Of a stretch of 46,078 nucleotides of DNA, positions 17,017 to 26,440 are shown in pieces. Below the pieces are notes generated by a model, which saw nothing but the letters and a program-made list of their open reading frames with translations, was not told where the DNA came from and did no database searches. Every line of letters begins with the position of its first letter. Position 1 is the stretch's first letter. This stretch comes from Terriglobia bacterium (GTDB lineage Bacteria; Acidobacteriota; Terriglobia; Bryobacterales; Bryobacteraceae): positions 1 to 46,078 of the forward strand of contig RGPS01000020.1 in the NCBI GenBank assembly GCA_010084195.1, read 5' to 3'. Made by a program: the position numbers and the translations under genes.

Positions 17017-19755
17017 ATGGCTGCTAGCCTCATGAGTGAAGGTATGAACCCGGCCCCGAACTCTCTTGGTCTAACCCCGCGCGCACGCCTCGTTATGTGC
17101 TGCGGCGACTCTGCGGCACAGGTCGATCCTGAGCTGATCTCAAGGCTCACCACCGCCGTCGAGCGGGGTTCAGGCTATGTACTATTGCTGCTGGGAGCGG
17201 GAGGGCCGGGCGGGCTCCAGTCGCCTGTCCTCTCCTGGTGGCATGAATTGGGGGCCCTCTACATAGCGGGAGTATGCGTCCAGGCCGGGCTCGACGCTCC
17301 GCCTCCCGGCCTCCGTGTTCCCTGTCCTCCCGACGAGCAACTGGAGCGGCTCACGCTTTCCGCTCCCCCCATGCAGGGGGCCGAGTACCTTACGCTGGCC
17401 GCGCTGAGCCATCTCTGGTACCAGCTCGACGCCGCTTTCGATACCGAGCTGTCGGAAGCAGCCTGCGATGTGCAGGAGTTTCTGAAGCGCCACAATCCAG
17501 CCTGGAATCTGGTCGGCCGGGTCCATTTCAACCTGGCTGAAAACAAGAAAGATCCCGACTCCCCCTTCGCTTTCCTGGCCACCTACACGACCAGGCTCTC
17601 GGCCCAGGCAAAAGCACAGCACGTGCCCCTCGGCCAGGCACTCCGCGAGTACTCCGGCGCGGCCAGCAAAGATCGGCTGCTTTCCCTTCTGCTTCCCGTG
17701 CAGCGCGCCGCCGAATCCTGTCTCTGGCTCAAGACCATGGTGGACGGCGGTGAACTTTTCCATCCCCTGCGCTGGAGTCCACGGGAGGCACTCTGCCTCC
17801 TGCGGGACGTCCCCAAACTGGAAGCCGCCGGTGTGGTGGTCCGCATGCCGGCCGCGTGGTCCGGTAACCGTCCTCCACGTCCGCGGGTGAAGGCTACGGT
17901 GGGTGGCGGACCGCCCACAACCGTTTCAGTTGGTCTCGATGCCATGCTGGATTTCCGCACCGAGGTGACGGTGGATGGCGAGCCTCTCACGGCGGCGGAA
18001 ATCCGCGAACTTCTGGCGCAGTCCGACGGTCTGGCGCTGGTTCGGGGTCGCTGGATCGAACTCGACCGCGAGCGGCTACAGAAGACCATGGACCGCTTCG
18101 GGCAAATTGAGCGCTCCGCCGCAGCAGGCGGTCTCAGCTTCGGCGAAGCGATGCGGCTGCTGTCCAGTGCCAACATCGCGGGCGATGATGTCGACGCCAC
18201 CGAAACCGCGCAATGGTCCCAGGTATCAGCGGGGCCGTGGTTGGCCAATACGCTGAAGGGAATGCGGGGCCCCGAGGGCCTGGCGGCGGTCGATCCGGGT
18301 GACGGGTTGCGCGGCACACTGCGCGCGTATCAACAAGCAGGCGTTCGCTGGCTTTACCTGCTGTCGCAACTGCGGCTCGGCGCCTGTCTGGCTGACGACA
18401 TGGGGCTTGGCAAGACCCTTCAGGTGCTTTCCCTGCTGGTAGTTCTGAAACGCCAGGCCGGGAAGGAACACCGCCCTTGTCTGTTAGTGGCACCCGCCTC
18501 CCTGCTGGATAACTGGGCGGCCGAGATCGAGCGCTTTACCCCCGGCCTTCAGGCGCTGGTGGCGCACTCTTCAGCGCTCCCGGCCGCCGAACTCAAAGCC
18601 ATGCCGGAGGCAAGGCTTGCCAAAGTCGACCTGGTGATCACCAGCTACGGCTCCTTGCTTCGTCTGCCATGGCTCACCGATTTCGCCTGGCGTGTGGTCG
18701 TGCTTGACGAAGCCCAGGCGATCAAAAATCCCGATTCGAAGCAGACCCGGGCGGTGAAAAAACTGCGGGCGGGTTCGCGAATCGCGCTGACAGGTACACC
18801 GGTGGAGAACCGGGTGTCGGATTTATGGTCGATCTTTGATTTCGTAAATCCGGGTCTCCTCGGCTCCGCGAAGGAGTTTGTCGGTTTCACGAAGCGAATT
18901 GCCGCTCAGCCGGACGGCTTTCGCCCCCTGCGCGAACTGGTCCGCCCTTATATCCTGCGCCGCCTGAAGACGGATAAAACCGTCATTGCCGACCTGCCCG
19001 ACAAGACCGAGCTCAAGGTCTGGTGCCCGCTCAGCCGCCCGCAGGCAGCGCTTTACGAACAGGCGGTGAAGGAACTGGCCAGTACGCTCCGACAGGCCCA
19101 GGGGATCAAACGCCGTGGCCTGGTGCTTTCGTTCCTGATGCGCTTTAAGCAGATCTGCAATCATCCGTCGCAATGGCTGGGGGACGGCGTCTGGAACGAG
19201 AATGACAGCGGCAAACTGGCACGGTTGCGGGATATCGCTGAGGTCATCGCGGCACGCCAGGAGAAAATGCTGGTATTCACTCAGTTCCGCGAGATTATTG
19301 AGCCTCTCACCGCGTTTCTGGGTTCGATTTTTCAGCGCCCCGGCCTCGTGCTTCACGGTGGAACCGAAGTGAAAGAGCGCAAGAACCTGGTCCGCCGCTT
19401 TCAGGATGACGAGTCGATTGGCTTCTTCATCCTGTCTCTCAAGGCGGGTGGCTCCGGGTTGAATCTCACTGCTGCATCTCACGTCGTCCATTTCGACCGC
19501 TGGTGGAATCCGGCTGTCGAAAATCAGGCCACGGATCGGGCGTTTCGCATCGGCCAAACGAAGAACGTGCTGGTCCACAAATTCGTTTGTCGGGGTACGC
19601 TGGAAGACAAGATTGACGAATTGATTGAGTCCAAACGCAGTCTGTCGCAGAACATTCTGGAAGGTGGTGCCGACTTGCTGCTGACCGAGATGAAGGATGA
19701 CGAATTGCTGGGGCTCGTAGCGCTCGATATCAACAAAGCACTCAAGGAGACCTAA
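17017..19755 (+). CDS. SNF2-family ATP-dependent helicase-like protein
   Basis: 912 residues. An N-terminal half (1-430) includes a region like the bacterial SNF2-associated domain (DUF3670). The SNF2 ATPase follows: LRAYQQAGVRWLYLL, Walker A DDMGLGKT (460-467), DEAQ box (564-567), ALTGTPVENR, then the helicase C domain with LHGGTEVKERKNLV, SLKAGGSGLNLTAASHV and DRAFRIGQ. Such proteins translocate on duplex DNA and remodel protein-DNA complexes or aid repair and transcription. The start is not certain: ATGs at codons 1, 6 and 10 are all possible. The SWIM protein begins three bases after its stop, so the two act together; SNF2-SWIM pairing in bacteria was noted when the SWIM domain was first described. 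Confidence 0.95.
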   Translation: MAASLMSEGMNPAPNSLGLTPRARLVMCCGDSAAQVDPELISRLTTAVERGSGYVLLLLGAGGPGGLQSPVLSWWHELGALYIAGVCVQAGLDAPPPGLRVPCPPDEQLERLTLSAPPMQGAEYLTLAALSHLWYQLDAAFDTELSEAACDVQEFLKRHNPAWNLVGRVHFNLAENKKDPDSPFAFLATYTTRLSAQAKAQHVPLGQALREYSGAASKDRLLSLLLPVQRAAESCLWLKTMVDGGELFHPLRWSPREALCLLRDVPKLEAAGVVVRMPAAWSGNRPPRPRVKATVGGGPPTTVSVGLDAMLDFRTEVTVDGEPLTAAEIRELLAQSDGLALVRGRWIELDRERLQKTMDRFGQIERSAAAGGLSFGEAMRLLSSANIAGDDVDATETAQWSQVSAGPWLANTLKGMRGPEGLAAVDPGDGLRGTLRAYQQAGVRWLYLLSQLRLGACLADDMGLGKTLQVLSLLVVLKRQAGKEHRPCLLVAPASLLDNWAAEIERFTPGLQALVAHSSALPAAELKAMPEARLAKVDLVITSYGSLLRLPWLTDFAWRVVVLDEAQAIKNPDSKQTRAVKKLRAGSRIALTGTPVENRVSDLWSIFDFVNPGLLGSAKEFVGFTKRIAAQPDGFRPLRELVRPYILRRLKTDKTVIADLPDKTELKVWCPLSRPQAALYEQAVKELASTLRQAQGIKRRGLVLSFLMRFKQICNHPSQWLGDGVWNENDSGKLARLRDIAEVIAARQEKMLVFTQFREIIEPLTAFLGSIFQRPGLVLHGGTEVKERKNLVRRFQDDESIGFFILSLKAGGSGLNLTAASHVVHFDRWWNPAVENQATDRAFRIGQTKNVLVHKFVCRGTLEDKIDELIESKRSLSQNILEGGADLLLTEMKDDELLGLVALDINKALKET

Positions 19756-19758
19756 GTT

Positions 19759-20748
19759 ATGGCCTATGGCTGGGGCTGGCGCCCCTACGTATCGGTTGCG
19801 GCGAGGCAGCGCAAAGCGGAGCGCGAAATCAAACTCCTGAAGAAGTCAGGCCGGACCATCTCGCCCGTCGAAATAGAGGGCCGGGCCATTGCGAAAACAT
19901 TTTGGGGCAAGGCATGGTGCGACAACCTGGAGAGCTATAGCGACTACGAGAACCGTCTGCCGCGCGGGCGAACGTATGTCCGCAATGGCTCGGTAGTGGA
20001 TCTGCAGATTTCCAGTGGTTCGATCCGGGCCCTGGTGATGGGCTCGGATTTGTATGAAGTGACGCTCGCAATTACGGCCCTCCCCAACCCCCGTTGGAGT
20101 GCGATTTGTGCGGACTGCGGCGATGCCATCGATTCGCTGGTTGAGTTACTGCAGGGCCGCTTCTCAAAAAGTGTCATGGAACGCCTCTGCCGACAGAATC
20201 ATGGCCTGTTTCCATCTCCCGGCGAACTCAGGCTTCGTTGTTCATGCCCGGATTCGGCAGGGATGTGCAAACATATTGCCGCCGTGCTTTACGGGGTGGG
20301 GGCCAGGCTGGATCATCAGCCCGAGCTGCTGTTCCGTTTGCGTGCCGTTGATGAGAAGGATCTGATCGTCAGTGCCGGGCGCGGGACTTCGATGGTGGCG
20401 AAAGGAGCAGCTTCGGGCAAAGTGCTTGCCGGCGATGATTTGGGCGATATCTTCGGGTTGGACATGGCATCGGACGCGGTCCCCGCCAGTACCCCTATTG
20501 CGAAGAAGGCTGTCGCGAAGAAGGCTGTCGCGAAGAAGGCTGTCGCGAAGAAGGCTGTCGCGAAGAAGGCTGTCGCGAAGAAAGCTGTTGCGAAGAAGGC
20601 TGTTGCGAAGAAGGCTGTTGCGAAGAAGGCTGTTGCGAAGAAAGCTGTCGCGAAGAAAGCTGTCGCGAAGAAAGCTGCGGTCAAAAAGGCAGGCAAAGCC
20701 AAAAATACCCCAAGTCGCGCTGCTCCCGGAAACAAACCGCCGCGATAG
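19759..20748 (+). CDS. SWIM zinc-finger protein with a histone H1-like lysine/alanine repeat tail
   Basis: 329 residues. The N-terminal part (1-150) begins WGWRPYVSVAARQRKAE and contains KTFWGKAWCDNLE, typical of bacterial SWIM proteins. The SWIM finger is complete: C161, C163, C170 and H172 (CxCx6CxH). From residue 248 the protein is a run of eleven AKKAV units and one AKKAA, followed by a basic end (KAKNTPSRAAPGNKPPR). The tail is highly positive, with a net charge of about +2 every five residues, like histone H1 tails and similar bacterial DNA-binding tails, so it probably holds the complex on DNA. Three bases separate it from the SNF2 gene, which suggests one complex. Confidence 0.92.
   Translation: MAYGWGWRPYVSVAARQRKAEREIKLLKKSGRTISPVEIEGRAIAKTFWGKAWCDNLESYSDYENRLPRGRTYVRNGSVVDLQISSGSIRALVMGSDLYEVTLAITALPNPRWSAICADCGDAIDSLVELLQGRFSKSVMERLCRQNHGLFPSPGELRLRCSCPDSAGMCKHIAAVLYGVGARLDHQPELLFRLRAVDEKDLIVSAGRGTSMVAKGAASGKVLAGDDLGDIFGLDMASDAVPASTPIAKKAVAKKAVAKKAVAKKAVAKKAVAKKAVAKKAVAKKAVAKKAVAKKAVAKKAVAKKAAVKKAGKAKNTPSRAAPGNKPPR
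20500..20679 (+). repeat. Twelve in-frame copies of a 15-bp repeat (AKKAV units)
   Basis: Unit GCGAAGAAGGCTGTC, copies starting every 15 bases from 20500 to 20665. Silent differences fall in blocks: five GTC-ending copies, four GTT-ending, two GTC-ending, one GCG-ending, and AAGGCT versus AAAGCT forms. The block pattern suggests growth by slippage or unequal exchange, so copy number may differ between strains. Confidence 0.95.
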
Positions 20749-20841
20749 AGTTCAGTCGGCTCCCGCGAAGGTCCGACCGGACCATAGGGTCCCGAATCGG
20801 GTTCCGGCGGCAGTATCGCTCCTTTTTATGGGTGTTCTCCG

Positions 20842-21219
20842 ATGTACAGAACTACAGTCTCGGGCGATATGTTTCCGTTTAGTGATTCTGGCGTGGCCTG
20901 TCTCAAGACCGGTTTTCTGCGATTCATGTCGGTGAGTCCTGTTTCGCCTGCGATCAATGCCAAAGCGGTCGCAGCCTTTCGAGTCGCTTCAGAAGCAGTC
21001 GGCCCTATTGCAATGGTCAAGCCTGGTCCGTTATATCCGATCACGCCTCATGCCGGAGTGGTCTTTGTCGAATTGCCTGAGTTGCGCATCCTGCCGCTGG
21101 TTGATTATTCGTCCCGTGGCCCATGCGCCTGCACCAGTAAAAAATGCGAGGAGTGCGGAGACTGCAGCCACAAAAAAACACCGACTTCCATGAAGCTATG
21201 GACACCGAAAAGCCCTTAG
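20842..21219 (+). CDS. Possible small cysteine-rich protein, unknown
   Basis: 125 codons in the 565-base gap between the SWIM gene and the lactate permease gene. The C-terminal part holds five cysteines in a cluster (CACTSKKCEECGDC), as in a metal-binding knuckle, and the middle (GPIAMVKPGPLYPITPHAGV) reads like a folded protein. There is no clear ribosome site, no recognised family, and competing short frames exist on the other strand, so this is weak. The rest of the gap (20749-20841 and 21220-21313) shows only a 6-bp hairpin near 21233-21251. Confidence 0.35.
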   Translation: MYRTTVSGDMFPFSDSGVACLKTGFLRFMSVSPVSPAINAKAVAAFRVASEAVGPIAMVKPGPLYPITPHAGVVFVELPELRILPLVDYSSRGPCACTSKKCEECGDCSHKKTPTSMKLWTPKSP

Positions 21220-21313
21220 GCCGAATTGTAATGGAGGCCACGGTAGCCTCCGGCATCCTCGCGCGGGTATTTCCATATCCTGCCGTTGCTGCTCTGATGC
21301 CACGCCAACCGCC

Positions 21314-22930
21314 CTACGGAGCCCAGCTGGGCATCACGTAGGCGTAGAACATCACAACCAGCCCGATCATACTGGCCAGGAAGATGCTGTGCTTCAGGGT
21401 GAACCGGAACAACTTCGTCTCGTCGCTGCGGCTCATTGCCGTCGCCGCCGAGGCGACGGCAATACTGTGCAGGCTGATCATCTTACCCATCACGCCACCA
21501 CTCGAATTGGCTGACGCCATCAGGACCGCGTTCATGTTCAGCTGGTGCGCTGTCACCACCTGAAGATTGCCGAACAGGGCGTTCGCCGACGTATCGCTGC
21601 CGGTAAGGAAGACGCCCAGCCAGCCCAACAAGGCGCTGAAGAAGGGGAAAATGACTCCGGTTCCGGCAAAGGCCAGGCCCAGTGTACCGGTCGCGCCCGA
21701 GTAATTCATCAGGATCGCGAGACCCAGCATGGTGGCGATCGTCAATTCGGCGAAGATCAACTGACGCACCGTGCTGCTCAAAACCTCGAAAAGGGTCTTG
21801 ACGGAAACCTTCAGCACCAACGCCGACAGGACGACTGAAAGCAGGCAGGCTGTACCGGCCGCTGACAGCCAGTCGAAGCTGTATTTCGCCGCATACGGAG
21901 CCGCTTTCGCGCTCACCGGAGGCATCGTCTGCACCAGATTATGCAACCCGGGCCATTCGAATACGATGCTCTGCTTGTTCAGCGTCGGCTTCAGCATCCC
22001 CCATACCAGGACGCAGATCACCAGCAGGATAAAGGGCGACCAAGCCAGCAACGTATCCCCGGTCGAAACCACGGGACGGGGCGCAATGGGACCATCACCT
22101 TCCATGTGGAACTTATCTTTTGGCTTCCAGAACTTCAGGAAAACGACCAGGCCACCCAGCGCCGAGAGCGACGACAGAATATCGACCAGATCGGGCCCCA
22201 TGAAGTTCGAAACCAGGAACTGCACGCCACCAAACGCGAACCCGCAGAAGAGCGCGGCGGGCAGAACGCCCCGGAGCGCTTTCCAGCCCCCCATCACCAG
22301 CATCAGATAGGCCGGAACAATGATCGAGATAGGAGCGCAGATTCGCCCGACGCCCGCGCTCAAACTGTTCAACGGCAAACCAGTCACGCGCTGCAGAGTC
22401 AAAATCGGGATGCCGATGGAGCCAAACGCCACAGGGGCAGTGTTTGCCAGCAGGCAAATGCCGCCGGCGTAGAACGGCGCAAAACCGAGTCCTGTCAGCA
22501 TGGCTGCCGCCACCGCGACGGGAGTCCCGAACCCGGCGGCACCTTCTATGAAGGCGCCGAACGCGAAGGCAATCAACAGAGCCTGGAGACGCCGGTCATC
22601 GGTTAGATTGCCGATGGAGTTCTTGACCACCTCAAATTTGCCCGTCTTTACGGTCAGGTTGTACAGCAGCACGGCGGTGAATACCACCCAGCCAATGGGG
22701 AACAAACCCTGCGCTGCGCCATAGAAGACAGTCGTCACCAGCAAAGGCGCTGGCATGCCGTATACGAACACAGCGACCAGCGCGGCGGTTCCGAGGCCGG
22801 TCAGCGCGGAAATCCAGGGCGCTTTCTTAACCACGGCCAGCATGAGCAGGATAGTGAAAATCGGTATAGCGGCCACCAGAGAGGAGAGGGCCAGGCTGTC
22901 GCCTACGGGAAGGTAATTGTGTTGCCACAT
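21314..22930 (-). CDS. lctP: L-lactate permease (LctP family)
   Basis: 538 residues from the ATG at 22930, where the sequence begins MWQHNYLPVGDSLALSSLVA, the usual LctP start; a longer reading from 22990 adds 20 atypical residues. Members import L-lactate, and often D-lactate or glycolate, with protons. About 13-14 membrane segments are visible, along with the conserved FGAFIEGAAGFGTPVAVAA and SGSDTSANALFG-like (TGSDTSANALFGNLQ) regions. No lactate dehydrogenase gene is adjacent, so the partner enzyme is elsewhere. It diverges from the acyl-CoA dehydrogenase gene, leaving a short promoter region of 74 bases. Confidence 0.94.
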   Translation of the reverse strand: MWQHNYLPVGDSLALSSLVAAIPIFTILLMLAVVKKAPWISALTGLGTAALVAVFVYGMPAPLLVTTVFYGAAQGLFPIGWVVFTAVLLYNLTVKTGKFEVVKNSIGNLTDDRRLQALLIAFAFGAFIEGAAGFGTPVAVAAAMLTGLGFAPFYAGGICLLANTAPVAFGSIGIPILTLQRVTGLPLNSLSAGVGRICAPISIIVPAYLMLVMGGWKALRGVLPAALFCGFAFGGVQFLVSNFMGPDLVDILSSLSALGGLVVFLKFWKPKDKFHMEGDGPIAPRPVVSTGDTLLAWSPFILLVICVLVWGMLKPTLNKQSIVFEWPGLHNLVQTMPPVSAKAAPYAAKYSFDWLSAAGTACLLSVVLSALVLKVSVKTLFEVLSSTVRQLIFAELTIATMLGLAILMNYSGATGTLGLAFAGTGVIFPFFSALLGWLGVFLTGSDTSANALFGNLQVVTAHQLNMNAVLMASANSSGGVMGKMISLHSIAVASAATAMSRSDETKLFRFTLKHSIFLASMIGLVVMFYAYVMPSWAP

Positions 22931-23004
22931 GAACGAAAGGCATGATATCAGTTCGGCTGCGTTGCCGCCAGCTAGAATCGAAAGAGCCATTCTGCTGAGC
23001 CAAT

Positions 23005-24171
23005 ATGAATTTCGTGGGCGTTGACTATCTACTGTTTGATTCCCAGCTTTCCGAACAGGAATTGCTGGTTCGCCGTACCGCGCGGCGTTTCGCGGACGAG
23101 CGTGCCGCGCCCCTGATTCGCGATTGTTTCCGGGATGGCCGTTTCCCCACAGAACTCATCGCCGAGATGGCGGAACTGGGCTTTCTGGGTGCGAACCTCG
23201 AAGGCTACGGCTGTGCAGGGATGAGCAATGTGGAGTACGGCCTCATCATGCAGGAACTGGAGCGCATTGATTCCGGCCTCCGCAGCTTTGTCTCGGTTCA
23301 GGGTGCCTTGGTGATGTACCCGATTCTGGCCTATGGTTCGGACGAACAGAAGAGCCGCTGGCTGCCGCTCCTGCAAGCGGGCAAAGCCCTGGGTTGCTTC
23401 GGCCTCACCGAACCCGACTTCGGCTCTAACCCCGCCGGTATGCGGACCACCGCTGTTCGCGATGGCGGCAACTGGGTCCTCAATGGCGAGAAAACCTGGA
23501 TTACCAACGGTTCGGTCGCTGACATCGCCGTCGTCTGGGCGCGAACTCAGGACGGCCTGCGCGGTTTCCTTGTTGAAAAAGGCACCCCGGGTTTCACAAC
23601 CTCAGATATTCACGGCAAGTGGTCCATGCGGGCCTCAACGACCTCCAGCCTGGCTTTTTCTGACTGCCGCGTTCCCGATTCCGCCATGCTCCCGGGTGCC
23701 TCCGGACTCAAAGGCCCTCTCGGCTGCCTCTCGCAGGCCCGCTTCGGCATCGGCTGGGGCGTCGTGGGTGCTGCCATGGACTGCTTTGAAACCGCGCGAT
23801 CTTACACGGTGATGCGCAAACAGTTCGATGGTAAACCCATCGCCAGTCACCAACTCGTTCAGGAAAAGCTCGCGCAAATGATCACTGAGATCACCAAAGC
23901 GCAACTTCTGGCCCTCCACTGCGGTCGGCTAAAGGATCAGGGCAAGCTGGAACCTGCCCATATCTCCATGCTCAAGCGCAATAATGTCGCCATCGCTCTC
24001 GATTGTGCCCGCCTCAGCCGGGACCTGCTCGGCGCGAACGGCATCACGGACGAGTATCCTGTTATGCGGCACCTTTGCAACCTCGAAACAGTGAAAACCT
24101 ACGAGGGCACTGACCATATCCATGCCCTGGTCATCGGCGAAAGAGTAACCGGCATTGCAGCCTACAAATAA
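23005..24171 (+). CDS. gcdH: Glutaryl-CoA dehydrogenase-type acyl-CoA dehydrogenase
   Basis: 388 residues. The FAD enzyme oxidises and decarboxylates glutaryl-CoA to crotonyl-CoA in lysine and aromatic breakdown. Family marks: GCFGLTEPDFGSNPAGM near 130, the GCDH-typical MRASTTSSLAFSDCRVP (about 210-227, containing the Arg and Ser near the substrate carboxylate), LSQARFGIGWGVVGAA, and the catalytic glutamate E367 in TYEGTDHIH. The length matches the family. The next gene starts 17 bases before its stop, so both are probably read from one message. No other lysine-degradation gene is present in the window. Confidence 0.93.
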   Translation: MNFVGVDYLLFDSQLSEQELLVRRTARRFADERAAPLIRDCFRDGRFPTELIAEMAELGFLGANLEGYGCAGMSNVEYGLIMQELERIDSGLRSFVSVQGALVMYPILAYGSDEQKSRWLPLLQAGKALGCFGLTEPDFGSNPAGMRTTAVRDGGNWVLNGEKTWITNGSVADIAVVWARTQDGLRGFLVEKGTPGFTTSDIHGKWSMRASTTSSLAFSDCRVPDSAMLPGASGLKGPLGCLSQARFGIGWGVVGAAMDCFETARSYTVMRKQFDGKPIASHQLVQEKLAQMITEITKAQLLALHCGRLKDQGKLEPAHISMLKRNNVAIALDCARLSRDLLGANGITDEYPVMRHLCNLETVKTYEGTDHIHALVIGERVTGIAAYK

Positions 24172-26440
24172 ACCCCGCGTTCCGGCGATCTTCTTCGCCC
24201 TCACAATTCTCCTCAGCGCATTCCTGCTGTTTCAAATCCAGCCCCTGATTGCCAAGCTGATCCTGCCCTGGTTCGGCGGTTCGGCAGCGGTCTGGACCAG
24301 TTGCATGCTGTTCTTCCAAATGGCCCTGCTGGGCGGATATGCCTACGCCCACTGGCTGAATGGCATGAAGGGGAGCCGCCAGGTAATGATCCACGCTGGT
24401 CTTTTGGCTGTCAGTTTCCTCTCCCTGCCCATTCTGCCCAGCGAATTCTGGAAACCTGCCACCCCCGGTGACCCCCTCCTGCGGATCCTCGGCCTGCTTA
24501 CCGCGACCGTCGGCCTGCCCTACTTCCTGCTTTCTTCCACCAGCCCTCTGCTGCAGACCTGGTACTCCCGCGCCAACGGTGGCGCCATGCCTTACCGGTT
24601 CTTCGCGCTCTCGAATGCCGGGTCCATGCTGGGCCTGCTGGCCTACCCCGTCATCGTGGAACCCTGGCTGACCAACCACAACCAGGCCTGGATGTGGTCC
24701 GGTGCTTACGCGCTCTTCGCTCTGTTGTGCGGCACCGTTGCTTATCGTGCCCGGTCCGGCACCAGTTCCCATTCCGACACCATGCCGGACACGTCGGCAC
24801 CGGCACCAACTATGGGAGATCGGGTCCTTTGGATGACGCTCGCCGCCTGCGCCTCAGCGTTGTTGCTCGCGGTGACGAACCACCTGACCCAGAATGTGGC
24901 GGCTATTCCCTTCTTGTGGGTTCTGCCACTCAGCCTTTACCTCCTGAGCTTCATCCTGTGCTTTGACAGTGATCGCTGGTATAAGCGCTGGCTCTTCTCT
25001 CGTCTGGGCGCGGTCGCCGTCCCCTGTATCGCCTACAGTATTTCGGATGAAGGCCAGATCTCCGACCTCCGGATCGCCGTTTCTTTCTTCTGTGCCAGCC
25101 TCTTCATTCTGTTCATGCTCTGTCACGGCGAACTCGCGGTGCGTCGTCCCGCCCCCGCTTATCTGACGTCGTTTTATCTGATGGTCTCCGTCGGTGGCGC
25201 GATTGGCGGGTTACTCATCGGCTTCGCGGCTCCTTACCTCTTTAACGCCCTTTACGACCTTCCGGTTGTGGTCTCCATGACCGGCTTTCTGCTCCTTTAT
25301 CTGATCGTCTCCAGCAGAAAGAAAGCAACAAACGAAGCCACCCCGGATAGTGAGTTCCTCAATACCCCACTCGACCGGTGGGTTGTTGGTGTCCCGATTT
25401 CCGGGCTTGTCGGCTATTCGCTTTGGCGGATTGCTTCCTGGAAGTTCCAGTCCGGGCTCGCCTTCCTCAGTGGCCCGAACGATTCCATGGTGCTGCTTTC
25501 CGGCACCGCTGCCCTGGCCCTGTACCTGCTGTGGCGGACGAGGGGCTCGCTGGATGACAGTCTGGTGATTACAGCCCTTGCCGCCGGTCTGGCCTTCGGT
25601 GTTACCGGCTACCTCGCGCGTGACACCTGGAAGGCCGTCAACCACTCGCGCGTTCTGGCGCGGAACTTCTACGGTGCGCTCGAAGTTCACGACCAATCGA
25701 CCGATGGCGACATGGGCCCGGCCCGGACTCTGAAGCATGGCACCATCGACCACGGTGAACAGTTTCTGTGGCCGCAGCACCAGCGTTTTGCCACTACCTA
25801 CTATGCACGTAAGTCGGGCGTCGGGCTGGCGATGCAGACTCTGCAGAACGAGGGTCCAATGTCGGTGGGCGTTATCGGCCTCGGGGCCGGAACGCTGGCG
25901 ACCTACGCTCGTCCGGTGGACAAGTACACCATCTACGAGATCAACCCCGCCGTGCTGAAGATCGCCCAGACGGAATTCACCTACCTCAAGTTCTGCATGG
26001 CACCGAAGGAAGTCATCATGGGAGATGCACGTCTTTCCATGGAACGTGAACCCTCACATAAATTCGATCTCCTTGCGGTAGATGCCTTCTCCGGCGACGC
26101 GATTCCCGTCCACCTCCTGACCCGCGAAGCCTACGCGCTTTACTGGCGACACCTGAAACCCGATGGTGTTCTCGCCGTCCATGTCTCTAATCGCTACCTG
26201 ACGCTGGCTCCGGTCGTAGACATGGGGGCGAAGGAATTCGGCAAGATGGCGCGGAATATTGCGTTTGAACCCGATGGGCGCAGTGTCACCGAAGAAACCA
26301 CGTCGGACTGGGTTTTGGTGACCTCCCGCCCCGGGTTTTTTGATCACGAAGAATACAAAGATGCCGAGAAAATCCAGCCCATCAAAGGCCTGAAGATGTG
26401 GACCGACGACTACAGTAACCTCTACCGGATCCTGCGTTGA
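24155..26440 (+). CDS. Fused MFS-like membrane domain and spermidine synthase-like domain
   Basis: 761 residues. About residues 8-490 are membrane segments in an MFS-like arrangement, starting FFALTILLSAFLLFQIQPLI. A cytoplasmic Rossmann domain follows, related to spermidine synthase/SpeE methyltransferase folds: VGVIGLGAGTLATYARP, then TIYEINPAVLKIA, GDARLSME and DLLAVDAFSGDAIPVHLLTREA. Family proteins are often annotated 'fused MFS/spermidine synthase'; true polyamine synthesis is not proven and no S-adenosylmethionine decarboxylase gene is nearby. The start overlaps gcdH by 17 bases. The stop overlaps the next gene's TTG (TTGA), making a three-gene coupled set. Confidence 0.88.
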   Translation: MQPTNKPRVPAIFFALTILLSAFLLFQIQPLIAKLILPWFGGSAAVWTSCMLFFQMALLGGYAYAHWLNGMKGSRQVMIHAGLLAVSFLSLPILPSEFWKPATPGDPLLRILGLLTATVGLPYFLLSSTSPLLQTWYSRANGGAMPYRFFALSNAGSMLGLLAYPVIVEPWLTNHNQAWMWSGAYALFALLCGTVAYRARSGTSSHSDTMPDTSAPAPTMGDRVLWMTLAACASALLLAVTNHLTQNVAAIPFLWVLPLSLYLLSFILCFDSDRWYKRWLFSRLGAVAVPCIAYSISDEGQISDLRIAVSFFCASLFILFMLCHGELAVRRPAPAYLTSFYLMVSVGGAIGGLLIGFAAPYLFNALYDLPVVVSMTGFLLLYLIVSSRKKATNEATPDSEFLNTPLDRWVVGVPISGLVGYSLWRIASWKFQSGLAFLSGPNDSMVLLSGTAALALYLLWRTRGSLDDSLVITALAAGLAFGVTGYLARDTWKAVNHSRVLARNFYGALEVHDQSTDGDMGPARTLKHGTIDHGEQFLWPQHQRFATTYYARKSGVGLAMQTLQNEGPMSVGVIGLGAGTLATYARPVDKYTIYEINPAVLKIAQTEFTYLKFCMAPKEVIMGDARLSMEREPSHKFDLLAVDAFSGDAIPVHLLTREAYALYWRHLKPDGVLAVHVSNRYLTLAPVVDMGAKEFGKMARNIAFEPDGRSVTEETTSDWVLVTSRPGFFDHEEYKDAEKIQPIKGLKMWTDDYSNLYRILR

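Noticed and set aside
20500-20679. CRISPR-like or non-coding repeat
   Set aside because: Units are in frame with the SWIM gene and adjacent; differences are mostly silent.
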